This document shows, in pieces, positions 55,001-62,505 of a DNA stretch of 64,000 nt. A program made the position numbers and the translations under genes. This DNA is from Plazaster borealis (lineage: Eukaryota > Echinodermata > Asteroidea > Forcipulatida > Labidiasteridae). Every line of letters starts with the position of its first letter. Within the stretch, counting starts at the first letter, position 1. The notes beneath the pieces are model-generated. The model saw only the letters and a program-made list of their open reading frames with translations, made no database searches and was not told the origin of the DNA. The DNA is taken from positions 6,231,127 through 6,295,126 of the forward strand of contig CM037464.1 of assembly GCA_021014325.1 (NCBI GenBank), in the 5' to 3' direction.

Positions 55001-57777
55001 TGGAAAACAAAAAGGTTGTTTCAATTATAAAACGTTTTGTTAACCAGTTGACGCCGAATGTCGTGTCAACAAGCCAATTATTTTCCCTGCTAGAATTCGG
55101 GTGACGTGCATTTTGTAAACAAAGGCCATGTGAACTTTACACTACGAGCGTGGTCAGTAGAGCATGCTCTCCTCGTGCAACACTTTGTTTGACCCACACA
55201 GAGAAGAAAGTTGGTATTGGAAAAAAATGTCACGCTTCGTGGGCCTGGTACAGACAGGGACAAAAGGCGCTGGAATCAACAGTCAAAATCATCCTTTACC
55301 AGGGGTTATTGTGTTAATCTCCAACCTCCAGACCTTGGTTCTTTAATCTGACAAACCAGGAATACGAGATCGATAAGCTGACACGATTTTTCGTGGCGTG
55401 TCATGGCCGAGTGGTCTGTTCACCGGACCCAAGCTCTGGTGTTGTCAGCAGCAGAGTGTGGGTTCGAATCCCGGTTTTGACACTTGTGCCTTGAGCAAGG
55501 CACTTAACCATAACTCCTTCGTAAAGAAGGTAGAGTACATTTTTCTCCTACAAGCCAGGCTCCTAGTGGATGATACCAATGCCTATATCCTTACAGACTG
55601 TAAAGGGGGCAACCCTGTTTCAGCCCCAGGAGTAGGTGGCAACGTACCCCTGGTGACAGTTGATTTGGGTCAACAGCCCAAATCAGTTAAGTGTATCCCT
55701 CACCTTGAAGTGGCTGTCCGGCCTTGTGAATTGGGCGATATCTCATAAAATTGTTTCCCATTATTCTCAGTACCTAGGTAATCCTACCTACATGGTATAA
55801 TAGAACAAGGATCACATTCCAGCATGCAATGGCCGATTATCGGCCGTGGCTTTCGGCCGCTAGGATTGGCCGAGGCACGAACAGGGCTTCCAAACAAAAT
55901 GTCTCAAAAGAGAATTGTAAATCCCAGTGACAAATACCAACAAAAATTGTTGTCTTTACTGCATTTAGTCAGAGTTTTATTTTGACAACAATAATCCAGA
56001 GCTCTTAACATTTGCATCTTGCAATCAGGGAGATTTTGTAAGACATCCAGGGAGATATTAAGAATTACATTCAGCTTTTAAAATAGGGAAAAAGTTTCCA
56101 TAATCAGAGAGATTTTCAAATTTGTTCATCAGAACATGGAAAGATTACTTTACTATCAGGGAACTTTCTGCAGAATCAGGGAGAGTTGGCAGTTCTGATA
56201 TTCCACCAGAAAAGATTTTGTGTTGGTGTTCCCGAAATTAATACTGTTGGTCGTACCGGAAAAATTGTGAAAATCTTGGATAAAACTGCTTCAAGAGGCT
56301 GTGTCGTCATGATCAAAGCAGGCCTGTTGCTGTATATATATGGAATTATAAACTCTCACCTAGTTACTGCACACGCGTGCGCGCTCTCCATAGATGTGAT
56401 ACGGAGGGAGGGCGCGCGCGTGCAGTAACTGAGTGAGAGTTCATAATTCCAAGTACAACCACAGGCCTGCTTTGATTATGACGACACAGCCCCTGCAATA
56501 ATTAAAGGGCGACTTAACATACATGCTCTTTAACGATGTTTACGACCTCCTCAGAGATGCTCTGCAGTTTGAAAATCACTTCATTGCTGAAGATACAACA
56601 ACTTTTATAAGCATCCCATCCTTCAAAAATTTGGCTGTCACATAAGTAGAGAAGCTTAATCAAATCTGTAACCAAATACAAATATGAGAAAATAGAATTA
56701 GCTGTTGCAAAATGCTTACCTGTGGCGTGTCGTGGCCGAGCGGATAAAGAACACCGGACTCGAGCTCTGGTGTTTCTGATCAGCAGAGTGTCGATTAGAG
56801 TCCTGGTCGTGACACTTGTGTCCTTAAGCAAGTCACTTAACCATTATTGCTGCATCCTTCGGATGGGACGTGAATGTTTTTATTTTGATTTTTCTCTTTT
56901 TGGTTTCTTTAAAACTATACAATTTCAAATGATTTAGGCTAAGTCAAGCAATATCAATAAATAACTTTTAAAAAAATGAAAGATGCTTGGTTTGATTTTT
57001 ACCTGATTTGACGCAAAAGCTTAAATTTGAATTTTATAGCTAATTTTAGAGATTCAAAAAAGTTATTAATAAGCTTTCATTAAAGGTATTGCACGTAAAA
57101 ATCGGCCAATGATAAGTGGTAATTAATTAACAACTGAAAATTAATTATTGTCGAGATCCCAACACTGTCTCACATCTACTGTACTAGCTTTGTACAATTA
57201 TGCTTGTTACATCAGTCCTGGAATTTCATCTTTGAGAGGGCAAGGCCATTTTCATTTTGCAAAGAGCTATGGGAAACTTTTAAAGGGGCACCAAGGCCAA
57301 CACTGGGGCAACAACGGCCATAGCCTCTGTGTAATTCAAGGCCTGTTACATCTTGCATAACCCGCAATGCTGCTGTTACGCTGAGGTCACGCGCACACAT
57401 TTACGCACCAAGAGCAGCTGTTGTCCAATAATCTGCCTCCTTTTGCCTCAGTGAGGGCGCTGTTGGAAATTGTGATATCATATGCAAGGGGGTCTATTGC
57501 ATGTAACAAAATTGCATCATCTCATCTGTCAAAATTCGCTCAGTAAAAAAAACACTAAAATAAATGATAATAATCTTTCAGCGAAAATTGGGCCATGCAA
57601 CTTTAACACCCACTCAGGTACCCACTATTTAAAATATCTGCTTTCAAAAGTGACTTAGTTCCTCTTACCCTGTGAATTACTGATATCGATGTTGAATGTG
57701 AGTTGATTGCTAGTTTCCGTTATTGGACTGGTCTCTTCAAAGTCAAACATCGTTCCGCATGTTGTCATTTCACTCAT
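27928..57777 (-). CDS. gckr: Glucokinase regulatory protein (GCKR)-like, two SIS / MurQ-like domains
   Basis: Minus-strand exons: 57777-57669, 56665-56523, 54996-54922, 51799-51659, 44852-44799, 43951-43816, 39936-39624, 38139-38042, (one unresolved), 33143-32943, 32476-32238, 30224-30185, 28975-28841, 28035-27928. All recognised junctions keep frame; about 620 aa with the missing ~71-base exon, against about 625 in human GCKR. Landmarks: MSEMTTCGTMFDFEETSPIT start; SIS domain 1 phosphosugar loop FSGCGTSGRIAFL, then CCEYIIAGGD, PVLLGFNPTHLAR and AITGSSRLKGGTTTKLLLE; SIS domain 2 HVYYIGTDE and LMDASECPPTFGA, KLLLNAVSTAAHIRRGKVFH, TNSKLFQRG; helical C-terminal cap ending FPVIRTALAQL-stop. In vertebrates GCKR binds and inhibits glucokinase under fructose-6-phosphate control; whether this orthologue does is unknown. 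An upstream in-frame TGA sits directly before the chosen ATG. Confidence 0.9.
28510..28797 (-). repeat. tRNA-derived SINE F
   Basis: Reverse strand has a tRNA-like head with B box ggttcgattcccgg, a pyrimidine-rich body and an aataataacaatt tail near 28510. It lies in the gckr intron between exons 13 and 14. Confidence 0.6.
29017..29202 (+). mobile_element. Palindromic MITE gggcccaatttcat, first of a tandem pair
   Basis: gggccgaatttcatagagct ... tgcttaagcagctcttgggc. The interior has aaggttaccagccaaactac and gtgactggtatcctgctcat. Directly followed by a near-identical copy. Confidence 0.78.
29204..29396 (+). mobile_element. Palindromic MITE gggcccaatttcat, second of a tandem pair
   Basis: Nearly identical to 29017-29202 and separated from it by a single base, so the pair probably arose by tandem duplication rather than by two insertions. 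Confidence 0.78.
29410..29765 (-). repeat. Dispersed repeat shared with 38235-38530
   Basis: Reverse complement shares gactgtcttgtgttt-like, tctttcaattctgt and aataaatcttc..cttag blocks with 38235-38530. No terminal repeats or coding seen. Confidence 0.5.
29769..30105 (+). pseudogene. 3' end of a non-LTR retrotransposon ORF (remnant)
   Basis: Open frame with DQSIWRQLLHRGTGGFQSNH, LAQAAAKQQMRKDRKRERQ and a degenerate C2H2-like ending CDICLGVSGSRNKEHLQ, the typical C-terminus of endonuclease-RT LINE proteins (basic helix, then CxxC..SRxGLxSH). The last Cys/His positions are eroded. It is followed by agcgctatataagaactgca, similar to the SINE tails in this window. Lies in a gckr intron on the opposite strand. 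Confidence 0.55.
30268..30545 (+). repeat. tRNA-derived SINE A
   Basis: Head cgtgtcatggctgagcggtc, degenerate B box ttttgagtcccggtcgtga, then ctaagcaagacacttaacca and a terminus accttgtaaaccattacatg. It lies 44 bases from gckr exon 12. Confidence 0.75.
31421..31674. mobile_element. 254-bp foldback MITE
   Basis: Almost the whole element is an inverted repeat: acaccatgtgtataaatctc pairs with gagatttatacacatggtgt at the ends, and gtatgctct.atc with gat.agagcatac near the centre; atgatcttcag/ctgaagacgat marks the turn. Confidence 0.75.
31794..32159 (+). mobile_element. TTAA MITE, full copy 5
   Basis: Ends ttaaaggtatcgtacacgt and acgtgttcagtgcctttaa. Its right end is 79 bases from the gckr exon 11 donor. 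Confidence 0.85.
32545..32938 (-). repeat. SINE A abutting the gckr exon 10 splice donor
   Basis: Read on the minus strand: gagcggttataagagcaccg, then gttcgggtccctgttgtgtc, the family body and a tail gtgctatataaaaactag with taa repeats near 32560. The SINE head starts at the fifth intron base of exon 10 (AAAG|gtaa+gagcgg). Confidence 0.8.
33358..33428 (-). other. Candidate but broken gckr exon 9
   Basis: 71 bases between tattttcag and gtaagt, the length and phase (1 to 0) needed between exons 8 and 10. The second half reads KLISGGHGKSFEFPA, comparable with the loop after the DVRGF motif of GCKR. The first nine codons contain three stops (TAA, TAG, TGA). Either a decayed exon, an assembly error or coincidence. 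Confidence 0.3.
33470..33830 (+). repeat. MITE, third family
   Basis: Left end aagggtatacctttggtaat, interior agctgttgacaacgtataac and gaaatgtttctcagattgtg, right end aaaggtatactttgtcttta. It resembles 2897-3300. Confidence 0.55.
34158..34510 (-). repeat. tRNA-derived SINE B
   Basis: Minus-strand head gtgtcgtggccgagcggtct, B box gggttcgaatcccggtcatg, then the B-specific body (aggctcctagtggatgatac, ggtggcaacatgcccctg) and end ccttgaagtggccgtccag. Same body at 42929 and 55394. Confidence 0.82.
34601..34752 (-). mobile_element. Palindromic MITE (gactagtcttatctc), copy 2
   Basis: Reverse-oriented copy of 9518-9657, ending tctctttgtgaaatcggccc. Bases 34753-35060 belong to a separate dispersed repeat also present at 46262-46550 (gaatccagatcttaagaggt, atttccaccttttggt). 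Confidence 0.65.
35440..35690 (-). repeat. SINE A, partial
   Basis: Minus strand: agcagagtgtggattcgagt, gtgcactgggttctttta-like body and acttatcgtggacaagtagg. The 5' head and the tail are eroded. Confidence 0.6.
36463..37264 (+). repeat. SINE A interrupted by a TTAA MITE
   Basis: Complete SINE: head cgtgtcgtggcctagtggtt, B box gctcgattcccggtcgtgac, body split at cctTTAA/TTAAgcaagacac, then gtaggtcccgtgtgttgtgt and tail gcgctatataagactatatt plus att repeats. The MITE occupies 36563-36937. Confidence 0.88.
36563..36937 (-). mobile_element. TTAA MITE, copy 6, nested in a SINE
   Basis: Inserted into ccttaagc of the SINE, leaving TTAA at both ends. Comparison with the empty site at 8536-8550 shows a 4-bp TTAA target duplication and element termini aggcactgaacacgtttgg / ccaaacgtgtacgatatct. 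Confidence 0.9.
37375..37650 (+). repeat. tRNA-derived SINE C, nested in a SINE A
   Basis: Head gttggcgtagtggtatcttt, B box ggttcgaatcctgcc, then ccctgactgcgagggttttc-like body and attaaattaaaatg tail. The SINE A (minus) is split: ...acaccaaaacttg | | aacttgagtccggtgcact..., with aacttg repeated on both sides as the likely target duplication. Confidence 0.7.
38235..38530 (+). repeat. Dispersed repeat shared with 29410-29765
   Basis: Inverted relative to the first copy; shares gggccagtaaactcagga-type start, tctttcaattctgtcgag and aataaatcttcccttagt. It lies in the gckr intron between exons 7 and 8. Confidence 0.5.
38807..39180 (-). mobile_element. TTAA MITE, full copy 7
   Basis: Ends ttaaaggcactgaacacgtt and aacgtgtacgatacctttaa. 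Followed 40 bases later by the tatttttgaccgc MITE at 39222. Confidence 0.85.
39222..39446 (-). mobile_element. MITE, tatttttgaccgc family, inverted copy
   Basis: Reverse complement of 6090-6325 with ccgtatttttgaccgcgtga at one end and aggcggtcaaaaatatgg at the other. Confidence 0.65.
40027..40585. mobile_element. 559-bp inverted-repeat element
   Basis: Short terminal inverted repeats agagaggtttcgca / tgcgaaacctctct, flanked by tatta on both sides (a candidate 5-bp target duplication). No ORF of note. A small hairpin follows at 40596-40664 (ggtattggaagttga / tcaacttccaatacc). Confidence 0.6.
41270..41400 (+). repeat. tRNA-like SINE fragment
   Basis: B box gggttcgaatcccacccgag and a tRNA-like head without a good A box. 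Related weaker sequences with ttttctttgttcaaccc lie at 44905-45000 and 45545-45620. The 41610-41770 stretch is a poly-A/C tract. Confidence 0.45.
41992..42647 (+). mobile_element. Palindromic MITE long variant, split by a TTAA MITE
   Basis: Begins aatttcatagagctgcttaa, ends agctctatgaaattgggccc. The interior up to gcagaaaaatttac and from gtgtatttccaggttagaaa matches 22860-23142. The gap is exactly one TTAA MITE (42062-42432). Confidence 0.85.
42062..42432 (+). mobile_element. TTAA MITE, copy 8, nested in a palindromic MITE
   Basis: Ends ttaaaggcactgtacacgtt and aacgtgtacgatgcctttaa. This second nested insertion confirms the element's boundaries and TTAA target, and makes it younger than the gggcccaatttcat family. 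Confidence 0.88.
42929..43260 (+). repeat. tRNA-derived SINE B
   Basis: Head gcgtgtcgtggctgggcgat, B box gggttcgaatcccggtcatg, then the B body (aggctcctagtggatgatac, gtaggtggcaacatgcccct). Confidence 0.82.
43332..43683. mobile_element. Interleaved inverted-repeat element (a-b-a'-b')
   Basis: Segment a (gttgcagtcactctgtggac, 43332 on) is repeated inverted at 43565-43592; segment b (aagtgtggacctgaaaacaa, 43434 on) is repeated inverted at 43614-43683. Arms are 85-95% alike and alternate, so two competing hairpins are possible. It lies 133 bases from gckr exon 6, on its 3' side. Confidence 0.7.
44090..44331 (+). mobile_element. Palindromic MITE gggcccaatttcat, long-hairpin variant
   Basis: gggcctaatttcatagagct ... 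agctctatgaaattgggccc, with aaatttcttccttgataaaa paired to ttttatcaaggaagaaattt. Complete version of the truncated copy at 16952. Confidence 0.8.
45838..46190 (+). repeat. tRNA-derived SINE D
   Basis: Head gtgtcatggccgagcggttt, B box gggttcgagtcccggtcatg, a body unlike A or B (gggtacctgcgagggtagag, actccccagggagctgaga) and the shared tail tgtgctatataagaactagt plus tta repeats. Confidence 0.78.
46262..46550 (+). repeat. Dispersed repeat shared with 34795-35060
   Basis: Shared runs gttatagattcaaag.agct, ggaaacagtatcct and ctgaattcagataaaa. Boundaries and type unclear. Confidence 0.5.
47000..47300 (+). pseudogene. Decayed non-LTR reverse transcriptase fragments upstream of the 71-bp array
   Basis: 47038 on reads VLQPSHWLPIHF (RT C-terminal motif); 47222-47290 reads ECLRHYCHLDYCF (the LDYCNSLL motif of CR1/L2/Jockey-type RTs). 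The blocks are out of order because the region has been tandemly duplicated around the array. Confidence 0.6.
47301..48805 (+). repeat. 71-bp minisatellite (about 21 copies) amplified from a reverse transcriptase gene
   Basis: Unit of 71 bp (aaagctcatttgaaactcag, cagcttgactcgtgacttgg, ctcggacgacatgaactaag, tactccaaact). Read in one frame it gives NSAA-stop-LVTWLGRHEL then STPV, the RT segment NSAARLVT...HE..TPVL with Arg changed to stop. It lies between LDYC (47222) and the VLQ..WLP block (48812), its natural place in the RT. Copies are about 95% or more alike; variants are tgacttgtg/tgactcgtg and gaactaag/gaaataag. Confidence 0.92.
48806..49125 (+). pseudogene. Decayed non-LTR reverse transcriptase fragment downstream of the array
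   Basis: Starts with gtcttgcaaccaccctaatg (VLQPP-stop-WLP), a diverged copy of 47038-47170, followed at about 48985-49090 by LRHYFHLDYCNSLLYALNDS and QLHKLNSFEIQ, the LDYCNSLL motif region. Together with 47000-47300 it shows an outer duplication enclosing the array. Confidence 0.62.
49126..49500 (+). pseudogene. Penelope-like element endonuclease (GIY-YIG) remnant
   Basis: 49159 on reads TIYIGETGRNIPTGIKEHQA; after a stop/frameshift near 49214 another frame gives LGHLDKSAIIKHSHEQDHRI, and after a further shift WYQRRVREAIKIKSHNT. This is the GIY-YIG domain order of Penelope-like retroelements. The usual Arg before IKEH is Gly, so it is inactive. It ends with a gtaaataaagtttattacc tail directly before the GPCR start. 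Confidence 0.7.
49503..50483 (+). CDS. Divergent rhodopsin-like GPCR, single exon, nested in a gckr intron
   Basis: 326 aa, intact, no introns. Seven hydrophobic segments at about residues 10-34, 43-62, 83-108, 122-144, 158-184, 200-227 and 234-258. TM1 keeps the Asn (GFLTNVIFV), TM4 the Trp (GTWIFAIFSG). Other landmarks are degenerate: TM2 NLAAAC instead of NLAxAD, IEQLLATF where E/DRY is expected, no CWxP in TM6, TPIIYGYL instead of NPxxY. The C-tail has CCC (possible palmitoylation) and many Ser/Thr. Ligand unknown; it could be a lineage-specific chemoreceptor. It lies between gckr exons 5 and 4 on the opposite strand, with its ATG three bases from the end of a Penelope remnant. The intact frame argues for a functional gene. 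Confidence 0.8.
   Translation: MGGSTNYSVFVKLNIFIIVISTIGFLTNVIFVIFVARIKSLQTPFNVILCNLAAACICSVTRNVHFHVLYKKEPPDSAKVNGNLLFLIYIIASGLFVTIIAIEQLLATFPSPKYSSFFKKKSHLATVCAGTWIFAIFSGGLLKPLLELHVFDINTILKVRVIFHILMSFQLFFLIVNFVLYSCILARLWRRPLASSSLQRRIMIKLVTTSIATFVSNAAVLVGLIFVLVFDPKVIRYMFLSNMAVNAVNATITPIIYGYLRINLKVTVAKLFSGCCCRENPTTVHTVTSRFHGRSTSNAMSVISPKIAITQKVAPSCLDVDIEQPN
50713..50906 (+). mobile_element. Palindromic MITE gggcccaatttcat, full copy
   Basis: Ends cccaatttcatagagctgct and agctctatgaaattgggccc; interior as in 29017-29396. It lies 230 bases after the GPCR stop. Confidence 0.8.
52975..53355 (+). mobile_element. TTAA MITE, full copy 9
   Basis: Ends ttaaagttatcgtacacgtt and aacgtgttcagtgcctttaa, with a short internal insertion (gatagagatatgagataatg). 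51800-52974 holds only AT-rich intron and a gatatt repeat near 52600. Confidence 0.83.
53691..54664. mobile_element. 974-bp element with gactgtgcaagtctcgc termini
   Basis: Terminal inverted repeats gactgtgcaagtctcgcac / gcgcgagacttgcacagtc. Single matching ends occur at 21638 and 62035. It contains the long foldback at 54091-54555. No transposase ORF is evident. Confidence 0.6.
54091..54555. repeat. 465-bp foldback inside the 974-bp element
   Basis: Arms of about 200 bp: taaactgctcacagaaagtt pairs with aactttttgtgagcagttta, continuing through ggaaactttttttaatcaag and aatgataccacatttgcaat to a centre near 54320. Confidence 0.75.
55394..55750 (+). repeat. tRNA-derived SINE B
   Basis: Head ggcgtgtcatggccgagtgg, B box gggttcgaatcccggttttg, B body (aggctcctagtggatgatac) and terminus ccttgaagtggctgtccggc. 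Confidence 0.82.
56297..56491. mobile_element. 195-bp palindromic element beside gckr exon 2
   Basis: Nearly perfect inverted repeat: ggctgtgtcgtcatgatcaa / ttgattatgacgacacagcc, then gttactgcac / gtgcagtaac and an alternating cg-rich centre. It ends 31 bases from the exon 2 donor. Confidence 0.75.
56723..56875 (+). repeat. SINE A, 3'-truncated
   Basis: Head gcgtgtcgtggccgagcgga through cttcggatgggacgtgaatg, then stops; the rest of the body and the tail are missing. It lies in gckr intron 1. Confidence 0.7.
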
Positions 57778-60268
57778 TCAGTTGTGAGAGGCAAGAACTT
57801 TAACAGAACTGGTACAAAAGAAACTTTTCAAAGAAAAAGTAAATTATTTTCAATAAACAGACCATCAACCCAACCTACGAAAATGTCATAAATTTCTGTG
57901 CTCACAATTTAGTGAAAACATGAAAAATAGGAAAATAGAATTAGCCGATTGCAAACTTCTTACCAATCAAATGAATCTCTGGATTAATAATGCAAACATG
58001 TTTTTAATGGCCTCAAGTTTTGACCCAAGCAGAGTCTTTCTTGAAGACTTTTAGCTTTTGAGAAAGTTTAAGAAAGACTCTACTACATGTAGGGTTGAAA
58101 CGTTCGTCAGGGATTTGGTGCGCAAGCATATCAGGCTTAATAATTCCTTAGAAAAAGCACTGGTGAATTGCATCGGGTGTTCAAATGCAATTTCTCAACT
58201 TTGACAAAAGTTCATACCATTCCTCCAGAGAAATATTTGCATTTCAGATACAAATATTTTGCTGGAGGAAATTGGTGTTTCAAAATTTGATAATCGAATG
58301 AGCTTTCACTTCAGTCACTAGATGAGTGAATATTAGTCCTACATGTAGATCATATTTTCAACAACCACCCAAAACACACTCCTTATCTCCCCCTCCCACC
58401 CCACAACCCGGTCATACTAATTCATCACCAACAACTCAACTTCTCAAGACAACTCAAGACAACACATCAATAGTAGTCAAAATTAACATGAATTCTATCT
58501 GCAAGTGTTTGATCGGAACAAACATTATAATGAATGCAACCCAAAAACTTAATATTTTTGTAAGCAAAAAAGTGAGAAGAAAAAAAAAGGTAAATATTAT
58601 TAAAACAGTTTATTAATGTTTTTTGTCTGCGGCTGTCTGTAACAAGGTCATCGCACATGTGCAAGCACTTGGACCATACTATTATACCATAGGTTAGTAT
58701 TTTGCATTTAGCATTTAACATAACAAATCTATAGATTTGGCTCTCTTTTAAATTTATTTTAGGAAGTGGGTTTAGCACAAGTCATGACATGATGACTTAA
58801 TTATCAAACCTAAACAAAAGAAAAAATATAAATTGGTCTGCCAACAGAGGGTGCTCTTTGGGTTGTGGAGCACTACACTACTGTAAATATCTGATGGTAC
58901 ATGTACAGTCAAACGACGGACGGAAAAAAACCATTGATAATTGCAAATATTGTAGTTTTTGTGGTTGCAGTCATCATACGCTCCCAAGCACAATTATAAA
59001 AAGGGTTCATGGTAAATTGTCTTGAGTTGTCGGTGATTAGTAAATGACCCGCCCCCCCTTTTTCCAAGTGTTGCCAATAAAACTTTAGACAACCATGCGC
59101 TGACTCTAACCATGGTTCTTTCTATTTAACTCTGGCTAGATCATATCTGTAGACTTCAAGTATCTGAATCTAAATCTGATACTGATACTGATACTGATAG
59201 TGAGCATCCTATTCCTACTCCTAGCTATGGAAACATCACACCAACTTTTTTTCAATAAAACTAAACATGCTAAAAGAAGGCAATGAAGAAATTTCAGTTT
59301 TAGAAGTGGGGAGGAAAACCCCCAAATAACAGGGAACCACATAGTCAGACGTAGGGACAGAAACCCTATCCACATGCAGGTTCCAGTCCGGGATTCGAAC
59401 CGGGTCCATAAAATGACTGAAACTGAAAGGCAGGGAAGAAAGCACTGAGCCAACCTGAATGATCACCACATGCTTAACTCTGGCGTTCTGCTTTCATTCA
59501 ACATACACCAGTTCCTCCACCCAGTCCCGGCCCATGATGATGGAGGAAGTACTGCTGCACTGCAGTACAAGTCCTTATTCTACCTTACTACACAATGGAG
59601 GATGCCTATACCATCTATAGTTTTGTAAATATTTTTATTTCCTTGCCTTTCCACGCTGCTGCTACTAGTGCTACTTACATCATTCGTGACCCCTACAAGA
59701 CCGACAGTGATCACTTGCATTGCATCATGTTTGCACTTACCACCACTTGGAACTAAACAAGTTTATTTACTTTTTCGATGCTTGGTCTGTTGGTCATGTG
59801 CCAATCAGCTGATTTGATTCGTTTACATAATTGTTTCAACACATGCTTTTTAGTGAATGGACCAATAGGATTTACCGTTAGAAACAGAGAAAGCTGTAAC
59901 CTTTTTAGCACACACCCAATAAGGTCATTGGTAAAGGGTGAATCGGGGTCATATACATCCGCAGGATGATGTCATGATAACACACTATTAAACAAGATTA
60001 TTTTTACAGCTTTTGGATAAATGGTGAAAAGGTATTTGTTCTTTTATATGCTTCAAATAAGCCAATACAGTCGAGATTACGAAATACTTTTCCAATATGA
60101 GGAATTTCAAATCATAAATTGGAATTACTTTTCCATGACTCATACGAGCTAAATGGTCGTTGTGGGCGTGGAGCGGCCATTGATTATATCAACCTGCCAA
60201 TCTTTACTTCCTTGTTCGATGTGGTTCGGATGTGAAATTTTTACAGAGATTGTAATTTAAGATTTCAG
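57778..60268. other. Intergenic region between gckr (minus) and the Src-family kinase (plus)
   Basis: About 2.5 kb separating two divergent start codons. It contains a SINE C (59140-59475) and no recognisable coding exon. An acceptor-like gatttcag at 60261-60268 suggests the kinase has a further upstream non-coding exon, so the kinase promoter may lie within or before this region. Confidence 0.4.
59140..59475 (-). repeat. tRNA-derived SINE C
   Basis: Minus-strand B box ggttcgaatcccggactgga, body gggggttttcctccccactt (compare 37500), and a tail with agtatc repeats near 59190. Confidence 0.65.
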
Positions 60269-60314
60269 TGTTTACATGCCTGCTTAGGAAGGAAACAGCT
60301 CCCAAATTTTCATC

Positions 60315-60712
60315 ATGGGGAACTGCTGCGGCAATGGTCCACCAAGTGAAAGGAAATACAAGCCACAGAATGCAGCAGTACACACAGATCGGGCCCGTGT
60401 TCCAAACTCCGGGCATCATTTGCAACACGACCAATCTCAGCAGCCGTTGCCGCCGCATGGCGGAGTCGTCAGCGATGCGGTGTCTCGACAGCCCGTGCCA
60501 TCACAATCTGGTGGCACAAACTTTAGACTATACATAGCCCTGTTTGACTATGATGCCAGAACCAATGAAGACTTAAGTTTTAGAAAAGGTGAAGAACTTG
60601 AAGTACAAAACGATAGTGGTGATTGGTGGCTTGCTCGGTCAAGAACTACACAGAACGAGGGATACATTCCTTGCAATTATGTGGCCAAAGTGCAATCGTT
60701 GGAATCAGAGCC
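60315..60712 (+). CDS. Src-family tyrosine kinase (Src42A/Frk-like), first coding exon with SH3
   Basis: 132 codons plus 2 bases, donor GAGCC|gtaagt. MGNCCGNG gives an N-myristoylated Gly2 and palmitoylatable Cys4/Cys5, so membrane anchoring is expected. Residues 9-67 are a low-complexity unique region; about 71-127 form an SH3 domain: [44 protein letters not shown]. The ALYDY, WW and YIPxNYV motifs that bind proline-rich ligands are present. The [17 protein letters not shown] and NYVAK wording is closer to Drosophila Src42A and vertebrate Frk than to Src/Fyn/Yes. SH2 and kinase exons are not in the 3.3 kb that follows, so the gene runs off the window. Acceptor gatttcag at 60268 probably precedes this exon. 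Confidence 0.88.
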
Positions 60713-61045
60713 GTAAGTATCATCAATCAGAAAAAAAATCATCATGGTTGGTGGTCTAAATCAATCATTCATTAACATTAATAAGTTTTTGAAGAACATC
60801 TGGTTTTGTTTTGATAGTCGTACACACACGTAAGCAATATTTTATATTAAACCAGCTGACTTCTAATTCTATGACGTTGACAATGACAAATGAAATTATT
60901 TTATTAACAAATATGATAACAATAACAATTATTTACATTAAAATCATAATAAATAATATTTGTTATTATTTAGACCAAAACGATACAGAAACAAAACAAT
61001 TAAGAGAAAGGATGAAATAAAAGAAAATACAAAAATGGATAAGCA

Positions 61046-61420
61046 CACCTAGCCCCACTTGTGTGGCCAAGCTCTGAATCCTTTGCCACATGGTCCTTTC
61101 TCTATGGCCACATCCATGTCAGGCCCAATTTTGTTGTAAAAGCTAAGAGGTTGCAATCCACGGCGCATTCCTGGGGCGGGGGTTTAAACCAACAAAATAT
61201 GTTCACTTACCTGAGTCTTAGCTTGCCCTGAGTTCTTTGGATGTTTAAATAAATAACCTTTTAAATTAAAAAGATATTCAAATAATAATTTTTAAATTTC
61301 CTCCGAATTACTTCCCTCAATGTAATGCGCCTTGGATTGCCGACCGCTTAACAAATGAAACAAAAAATGGGGCTTGACGTGTGGCCAAGGATTCAGAGCT
61401 TGGCCACACAAGTGGGGCTG
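61046..61420. mobile_element. hAT-like non-autonomous element with 8-bp target duplication
   Basis: Inverted ends agccccacttgtgtggccaa / ttggccacacaagtggggct, flanked by gataagca (61038-61045 and 61421-61428). About 375 bp with no ORF. It lies in the first coding intron of the Src-family gene. Confidence 0.72.
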
Positions 61421-62505
61421 GATAAGCAACATGAATGCCATGAAGATCATGATTTGAACAACCTAAGACTAGTTAAAGTCGAGAATTAACGAGTAACAAG
61501 ACATTATAAAAAGACAGTATTATTATAAGTGGGTCAGGGCAGGGGGGTCCAAAAGTAAAGTTGTAGTGACATGTATAGTTAATCCACCCCTTGCACGAGC
61601 TGCTTGCAAAGCGCGTGCGGCGTGCGCGGTTAATTTATTTAAAAAAAAAACCAAAACTTTTTAATTTAGAAAATTCTTAATAACAAAGATTGGAATAAAA
61701 CAAAGAGGTCGTTGGAGCGAAGGTCCGCATAGCGGAGCTCCGAATAATCTTTGTTATCAATCCATCGGTGTATTTTTGTCAACTTACTTGTCTGCTTATA
61801 GACACTCGCTTATAATTCCCCATGGAAAAACCAGAACCCAAAAACAGGAGAGTTTCTGCCCAAGACCCATAGTAAAGTAAAAAAAAGTATATACATGTAC
61901 TCACAGGTATGTGGGAAATATAACACTGTGCGTGGGCAGTGGGCACGGAAAATTGTTTTCGGACTACCGACCCGAAATGGTTCAGCAAACAAAGCAAGAA
62001 ACAATGATAGTTTGGCCATGGTTTGCCTAATAGACTGTGCAAGTCTCGCGCATACTTGAACTTCCGGGACCATTGTGGTCCCAACCATATGGAGATTTAC
62101 GTGGGCAAGATTTTGTTTTGTCAATTATTTTAGTTTAACGTGGTTTATGTGGGAATGTAATACTTAGTTATACCATAGAGAAAGGACCTTTCTCTATGGT
62201 TATACAAAATATGAAAGTAAAATCAATTCAACAATATAACAAAGAAAACCCGAGAATTAAACTTGACCTCAGCTTCCGGTTACTGCAAAAAACTTAAGAT
62301 TTTGTGCTCACCTCTGATCACAAAACGTAACTTATGTAAACGCTTGTTTTGGATGCGCGATGATAATCGCCAGATGCTGAAATTGCAACGGGAAGCCTTT
62401 TCATTGCAGTCTATTGTTATTGAGGCGTCAGCGTCCTGTAAACTGCTGATTGATGATTTGTAGGGCCTTCATTGATCTGCTTGTCATCCAAGGGACAGCC
62501 GATTG

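Noticed and set aside
60268..60537. 89-aa ORF overlapping the Src-family exon
   Set aside because: Other frame; the 60315 start gives the MGNCC anchor and an SH3 domain.
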